9,854 nt of DNA from Dehalococcoidia bacterium. GTDB taxonomy: Bacteria; Chloroflexota; Dehalococcoidia; GIF9; AB-539-J10. A program made the position numbers and the translations under genes. The notes below the pieces were generated by a model, which worked only from the letters and a program-made list of their open reading frames with translations, was not told the origin of the DNA and ran no database searches. Shown here piece by piece: positions 5,981 to 9,854 of the stretch. The DNA lies in the NCBI GenBank assembly GCA_030626915.1, contig DAOUTC010000037.1, positions 1 through 9,854 on the forward strand, written 5' to 3'. The first letter of the stretch is position 1. Every line of letters begins with the position of its first letter.

Positions 5981-8424
5981 CACTTCGCTACAATATTCAC
6001 CACACGGCCAGGAACATAAATTATTTTGTCAATCCTCTTACCCTCAGTGTAAGCTTTCACTCTCTCTCGCCCCACGACTAATTCCCTGGCTTTAGCCTCA
6101 GTTATGGAAGCGGGTACAAGCATCTTATCTCGTAATTTGCCGTTTATTTGGATGACCAGGGTAATTTCTTCCTCCTTAGCCAACTCTTCATCCCATTCTG
6201 GCCAGGATTGATTGTGAATGCTGTAAGGATGCCCAGTCCTAGCCCACAGTTCCTCAGCCAGGTGAGGAGCAGTAGGAGCCAGCAGGAGCAGCAAATATGT
6301 AATAGCTTCTTGCCACAGTGACACTGCTATATTCCCTGCTTCTTTGACCCTGGCTAAATAATTGGTAAACTCCATGAGGCTAGCCAGCATAGTGTTAAAA
6401 CGAAACTTTTTCAAATCCTCACTTACCTTTTTAATCGTTTTATGGGTGATATGAAGAAGCTCTTTCTCTGTCCCTGGCTTAACCGCTTGACTGGTATAGC
6501 CTGTTTCCACCAGGCTCCACACTCTGTTTAGCCACCTGCTTATGCCTACAATGCCACTATCGCTCCACTCCCCACCCAGCTCCCAGGGTCCGACAAACAT
6601 AAGATACCCACGAACAGCATCGGCCCCTAATTCAGCCACATACTCATCTGGAGCAATTACATTGCCCTTAGATTTACTCATTTTGTCACCCAGGTAAATT
6701 ATCGTGCCTTGATTAAAAAGCCGTGTGAAAGGCTCATCGAAGTCCACCATGCCCATATCCCTAATCGCCTTAATGAAAAAACGGGCATAAAGGAGATGCA
6801 TGACAGCATGCTCAGCACCTCCAGTATATAAATCTACCGGCAGCCAATATTTTATCTTGTCAGCATCAAAAGGAACATTGTCAGTTTTGGGACTGGTATA
6901 TCTCAGGAAATACCAGTTGGAGCACATAAATGTATCCATCGTATCCACTTCCCGTCTCGCAGGCCCAGAGCATCTGGGGCAAGTGGTATTAACAAAGGAC
7001 TGGCAATATTTAAGGGGGGACTCACCAGTAGGCTTAAACTCAGCGTCGGAAGGGAGTAGAACGGGTAAATCTTCCTCAGGGACAGGAACTACGCCACACT
7101 TATCACAATAAACCATAGGTATTGGTGCCCCCCAGTACCTTTGCCTGGAGATAAGCCAGTCACGAAGACGATAGGAGACGGTAGACTTGCCCCAGCCTTT
7201 GCTCTGCAGCAAATTGCAGATTGCGTCGTATCCCTGCTCACTAGGCAAACCAGTAAACTCTGCAGAATTTACCATCACGCCTGCCCCAGTGTACGGCTCT
7301 TCTGGTTCCTCACCCGACCAATCAGGAGGGGCGATAACAGTTCGAATAGGGAGGTTAAACTTTCTGGCAAACTCAAAATCCCTCTCATCGTGAGCCGGGA
7401 CTCCCATCACTGCTCCGGTGCCATAAGTTAGCAAGACGTAATCAGTAATCCAGATAGGCACCCTTTCTCCATTCAGCCTGTTTATGACATAGCTTCCCAA
7501 AAAGACCCCTGTTTTCTCTCTGCCCATAGCTGTTCGTTCATATTCAGTTTGCCGCCGGCACCAGGCAATATATTTCTCCACCTCATCCCTACGCTCTGGG
7601 ATAGTCAACTGAGGAACTAAAGGATGCTCCGGTGCAAGAAGGAAATAAGTCACACCAAAAATCGTATCGGGGCGAGTGGTGAACACCCTTATCTCTTTCG
7701 GTTCTATATCCTCATGGTCCAGCTTGAAGGAAATCTCAGCACCTTCGCTCTTGCCAATCCAATTTGTCTGCATCGTCTTTATGCGCTCTGGCCAATCTAT
7801 ACGGCTAAAGTCAAGCAGCTCCTCAGCATACTTGGTAATCCTGAAAAACCACTGCTCTAAATCCCTTTTGGTCACCTGGCTGCCACACCTCTCACAAAAC
7901 CCTTCACCCACTACCTGTTCATTAGCCAGCACCGTTTGACACTTAGGACACCAGTTGACCGGAGCTTTAGCCCGATAAGCCAGGCCAGCATGATAAAACT
8001 TCAGGAAAACCCATTGTGTCCACTTATAGTACTCGGGGAGGCAGCTAACCACCTCGCGGTTCCAGTCATAGATTGCCCCTATGCTCTTGAGCTGGCGTCG
8101 CATATGCTCTACATTCTTCATTGTCCAATCATGAGGGTGGACCCCGCGATTGATAGCAGCATTCTCGGCCGGCAATCCAAAAGCATCAAAGCCCATAGGA
8201 TGAAGCACATTGTATCCTTGCATTCTCTTGAACCTGGCATATACATCCGAAGGAGCCATAGCGTACCAATGCCCAATGTGAAGGTCTCCTGAGGTGTAAG
8301 GAAACATTGTCAGGGCATAAAATTTTGTGCGGCTGCTATCCTCTGTAACTTCATAAATATGGTCAGCCGCCCATTTCCCCTGCCATTTCTTTTCTATTTC
8401 CTGGGGATTGTATTTTAAAGCCAT
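5980..8424 (-). CDS. leuS: Leucyl-tRNA synthetase
   Basis: LeuS charges tRNA-Leu with leucine, using ATP. The 814-residue product is complete and of bacterial type. The class I catalytic motifs are HIGH (49-52) and KMSKS (581-585). The CP1 editing domain has TTRPDT (249-254) and GVPAHDERD (341-349), whose D346 matches the editing aspartate of E. coli LeuS, so proofreading should work. Four cysteines at 159, 162, 177 and 180 form a zinc site in the CP1 base, and C440, C443, C482 and C485 form a likely second one. The C-terminus has the anticodon-binding domain and the short LeuS tail (IQINGKLRDK, 758-767). ATG 8424 is the only reasonable start, as an in-frame TAA lies 15 bases upstream. No Shine-Dalgarno precedes it. 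proC follows with no gap. No T-box leader is visible upstream. Confidence 0.97.
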   Translation of the reverse strand: MALKYNPQEIEKKWQGKWAADHIYEVTEDSSRTKFYALTMFPYTSGDLHIGHWYAMAPSDVYARFKRMQGYNVLHPMGFDAFGLPAENAAINRGVHPHDWTMKNVEHMRRQLKSIGAIYDWNREVVSCLPEYYKWTQWVFLKFYHAGLAYRAKAPVNWCPKCQTVLANEQVVGEGFCERCGSQVTKRDLEQWFFRITKYAEELLDFSRIDWPERIKTMQTNWIGKSEGAEISFKLDHEDIEPKEIRVFTTRPDTIFGVTYFLLAPEHPLVPQLTIPERRDEVEKYIAWCRRQTEYERTAMGREKTGVFLGSYVINRLNGERVPIWITDYVLLTYGTGAVMGVPAHDERDFEFARKFNLPIRTVIAPPDWSGEEPEEPYTGAGVMVNSAEFTGLPSEQGYDAICNLLQSKGWGKSTVSYRLRDWLISRQRYWGAPIPMVYCDKCGVVPVPEEDLPVLLPSDAEFKPTGESPLKYCQSFVNTTCPRCSGPARREVDTMDTFMCSNWYFLRYTSPKTDNVPFDADKIKYWLPVDLYTGGAEHAVMHLLYARFFIKAIRDMGMVDFDEPFTRLFNQGTIIYLGDKMSKSKGNVIAPDEYVAELGADAVRGYLMFVGPWELGGEWSDSGIVGISRWLNRVWSLVETGYTSQAVKPGTEKELLHITHKTIKKVSEDLKKFRFNTMLASLMEFTNYLARVKEAGNIAVSLWQEAITYLLLLLAPTAPHLAEELWARTGHPYSIHNQSWPEWDEELAKEEEITLVIQINGKLRDKMLVPASITEAKARELVVGRERVKAYTEGKRIDKIIYVPGRVVNIVAK

Positions 8425-8436
8425 ATACGTAAAAGT

Positions 8437-8450
8437 TTAACCCAAGTTAA
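8437..8450. repeat. Short inverted repeat upstream of leuS
   Basis: TTAACCCAAGTTAA has perfect 5-base arms (TTAAC and GTTAA) around a 4-base centre, 13 bases before the leuS start codon. Its place in the leader would suit an operator, but a match this short in AT-rich DNA can arise by chance. I could not find a convincing -35/-10 pair for leuS around it. Confidence 0.3.
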
Positions 8451-8458
8451 GCTAAATT

Positions 8459-8498
8459 AAAAGCACCCCCACTAATGCCTTAGAGCAGAGAAGCATTA
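8459..8498 (-). terminator. Weak terminator-like hairpin after the nitroreductase gene
   Basis: On the minus strand, downstream of the lipoprotein stop, TAATGCTT and AAGGCATTA pair with one bulged G and a 9-base loop (8498-8473). Only a short TTTT (8462-8459) follows, 10 bases after the stem and behind a G-rich stretch, so this is not a classic intrinsic terminator. It may attenuate read-through into leuS or be a protein-independent RNA end. The remaining bases of the 88-base gap show no gene. Confidence 0.3.
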
Positions 8499-8512
8499 AG
8501 CCACAACCGCTA

Positions 8513-9217
8513 TCATTTCCTGCCCACAGGAATTATATACAAAGGCTGTTCATCCCGTGGTAGATTCAGGAGTTCAGCTACCTGCTCATCGTGAAATGCA
8601 CCTACAGTGACTGCTCCTAACCCCATCGCTGCTGCTTGAAGGCACAAGTTTTGAGCCGCATGGCCCACTTCTATGTGGACATATCTTATACCTCTATCTC
8701 CATACTTGCGGGTGGTTCTCTCATAAACCGCAGTGAATACAAAGGCACTAGCTCCTTCTTTTACCCAAGATTGTGCCAGGGCGGCATCAGCTAGCTCGGC
8801 TCTCCTGTCACCATCTATAACCCCAATGAGTTGATGTTCCTCTGGTTCATACTTGTAAACACCTGGAGTCAAATCTTGTACATCTCCAGCCACCATATAT
8901 ACTTCAAGTGGGTAGAGAGCCCCTGCAGATGGAGCAGTTCTAAAACCTCTGGGGTCGGTAATTCCCTGAGCAGCCCACAAAAGCTGAGACACCTCCTGAA
9001 GTGTTACGGATTCACCGGTGTAACTTCTGACTGACCTCCTCTTAAGCAGGCTTTGCTCAATAGACACATCACTATCATATCGTGGCTCAGGGAGCTTTAT
9101 AATAGTTTGTTGTTCTGGAGACGGCGATGGAGGGATTGTCGCTGGTTTAGCACAACCGCAGAAAGTCACCAGCACTATGGCTAGAGTAACCAGATAATTC
9201 CAATAACACCACCTCAT
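8513..9217 (-). CDS. Lipoprotein with a SagB-type nitroreductase domain
   Basis: A predicted FMN-dependent NAD(P)H oxidoreductase of 234 residues. The N-terminus has one Arg, a hydrophobic stretch (about 9-19) and a lipobox-like FCGC ending at C22, then a Pro/Ser-rich linker (28-46). It is therefore probably exported and held on the membrane by a lipid. The nitroreductase fold starts with RRSVRSYTGE (60-69), where the arginines usually contact FMN phosphate, then TAPSAGALYPLEVYMV (94-109), typical of the SagB/ThcOx group, and HIEVGHAAQNLCLQAAAMGLG (181-201) with the C-terminal PVG (230-232). I chose ATG 9217-9215 because GGGG lies 6 bases upstream; a GTG at 9229 would add four residues. No YcaO, precursor peptide or transporter is nearby, so an azoline-peptide role is unlikely. 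Substrate unknown. It follows the COG1751-type gene by 44 bases. Confidence 0.87.
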   Translation of the reverse strand: MRWCYWNYLVTLAIVLVTFCGCAKPATIPPSPSPEQQTIIKLPEPRYDSDVSIEQSLLKRRSVRSYTGESVTLQEVSQLLWAAQGITDPRGFRTAPSAGALYPLEVYMVAGDVQDLTPGVYKYEPEEHQLIGVIDGDRRAELADAALAQSWVKEGASAFVFTAVYERTTRKYGDRGIRYVHIEVGHAAQNLCLQAAAMGLGAVTVGAFHDEQVAELLNLPRDEQPLYIIPVGRK

Positions 9218-9223
9218 ATTTCG

Positions 9224-9227
9224 CCCC
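9224..9227 (-). promoter_or_regulatory. Shine-Dalgarno of the nitroreductase lipoprotein gene
   Basis: GGGG on the minus strand, within GGTGGGGCG, is 6 bases before ATG 9217-9215. It overlaps the alternative GTG start at 9229 and so favours the ATG. The resulting N-terminus still carries the hydrophobic signal segment. Confidence 0.6.
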
Positions 9228-9261
9228 ACCAGCAGTCAACAATGTCCGCGAAAATGCGAGC

Positions 9262-9854
9262 CTATTCCCACCACTTCTTGGAGATAGGCATGGCAATTAT
9301 CTCTCTTATCTCCAGCCGTTTTGCAGGATCCTTGTCAAAAAGGCAAGCAGGATAAGTAGCCCGAAGCACTATAGCTGTATCTGCTCCTTCACCTGACCCA
9401 CCAACGCTTATCACCTCCTCATAGGGAGTTATATATCCACCGGAAACACCTGCCAGAGCAACTTCAACAGCCACTTTCATTCCCTGCCCGAAGCAGTACA
9501 ACGTCTCTTTCACCAACATCTCAGGGGACACAAAAGGCCACCGGGCAGCTTCCAACACCGATTCATGGAAAATATAGGGAGCCCTATCGATAATGGTAAT
9601 CCCCATTTTCTGTAACTCCAGCCTAAACTCCCTTTTGAAGCAGGGCCATTGTTCGCCCCATTCCCGACGATATGGCGCCTCAGAAACACATAGCAGCTCG
9701 GCTTTGTCCTTGAGAGTACGGGCAAATTTAGCAGCAGTCTCACCAGAGGTGCTGGCAACAACAACCTTTTTAATTTCACTGCCTTCTAGTCGTTGAGAAA
9801 CAGCTTCAATTACTAACTCTGTGTTTTGCTCCCCGGGCTCATCAAAATAGTAAA
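9262..9854 (-). CDS. COG1751-type protein with a pyruvate kinase C-terminal-like alpha/beta fold, cut by the right window edge
   Basis: The open frame runs from the window edge to TAG at 9264-9262 and gives 196 residues, so an ATG at 9606 is internal and not the start. The visible N-terminus YYFDEPGEQNTELVIEAV is the family start; probably only a few residues are missing. KKVVVASTSGETAAKFA (28-44 of the visible part) resembles the phosphate-binding loop region of the pyruvate kinase C-terminal domain. GGYITPYEEVISVGGSGEGADTAIVL, in the last third, is a second conserved glycine-rich block, and the end is KKWWE. The pyruvate kinase catalytic barrel is absent, so this is not a pyruvate kinase. 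The family is known mainly from archaea and some anaerobic bacteria and has no settled function. It lies 44 bases upstream of the nitroreductase lipoprotein in the same direction, probably in one operon. Confidence 0.85.
   Translation of the reverse strand, partial: YYFDEPGEQNTELVIEAVSQRLEGSEIKKVVVASTSGETAAKFARTLKDKAELLCVSEAPYRREWGEQWPCFKREFRLELQKMGITIIDRAPYIFHESVLEAARWPFVSPEMLVKETLYCFGQGMKVAVEVALAGVSGGYITPYEEVISVGGSGEGADTAIVLRATYPACLFDKDPAKRLEIREIIAMPISKKWWE

Noticed and set aside
7936..8292. Open frame of 118 codons on the plus strand opposite leuS
   Set aside because: It is antisense to a conserved gene, has no recognisable domain or ribosome binding site, and is best explained as a shadow of leuS codon use.
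8425..8512. T-box leucine riboswitch before leuS
   Set aside because: The gap is only 88 bases, with no T-box core sequence and no specifier stem; too short for the element.
8513..9217. Azoline-forming peptide (TOMM) dehydrogenase role for the SagB-type protein
   Set aside because: No YcaO cyclase, precursor peptide or export gene is in the window, and the protein carries an export signal, unlike cytoplasmic TOMM dehydrogenases.
9510..9779. Open frame of 89 codons on the minus strand within the last gene
   Set aside because: It overlaps the COG1751-type frame, which has clear family motifs; this one has none.

Overview
The window looks like an ordinary chromosomal stretch of a bacterium with moderate, slightly AT-rich composition. 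The gene set is clpC-radA, rsmD-coaD-ferredoxin, leuS-proC, a lipoprotein nitroreductase and a COG1751-type protein. From memory of gene neighbourhoods, this suits a Chloroflexota lineage, most likely Dehalococcoidia. That placement is an inference and was not tested by any search. No rRNA, tRNA, CRISPR array, insertion sequence, phage gene or toxin-antitoxin pair is visible, and no intergenic gap exceeds about 145 bases.

Left block (1-2884). On the minus strand a complete clpC runs directly into radA, whose 5' end alone is in the window. The TTG start of radA overlaps the TGA stop of clpC. Upstream of clpC is a short divergent promoter region with two near-consensus sigma-70-type promoters back to back. 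One drives clpC-radA (protein quality control and recombination repair). The other drives the plus-strand operon.

Plus-strand block (2885-4237). rsmD, coaD and a small two-cluster ferredoxin are tightly packed and probably co-transcribed. They serve ribosome modification, coenzyme A synthesis and electron transfer. The ferredoxin has the layout of the Alvin (Allochromatium vinosum) type.

Right block (4242-9854), all minus strand. In transcription order it holds: a COG1751 protein (pyruvate kinase C-terminal-like, cut by the right edge); a lipoprotein with a SagB-type nitroreductase domain; an 88-base gap with a weak terminator-like hairpin; leuS; proC; and a SAM-dependent methyltransferase with four N-terminal cysteines. 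leuS and proC nearly touch, and the methyltransferase follows proC by 17 bases. leuS-proC-methyltransferase is probably one operon, converging on the ferredoxin gene with only four bases between stop codons.

I see no strong case for a wholly new multi-gene system. The points most worth a second look are the extracytoplasmic SagB-type flavoenzyme paired with a COG1751 protein, the coaD-ferredoxin pairing, the clpC-radA pair without its usual Firmicutes regulators, and the methyltransferase of unknown substrate.
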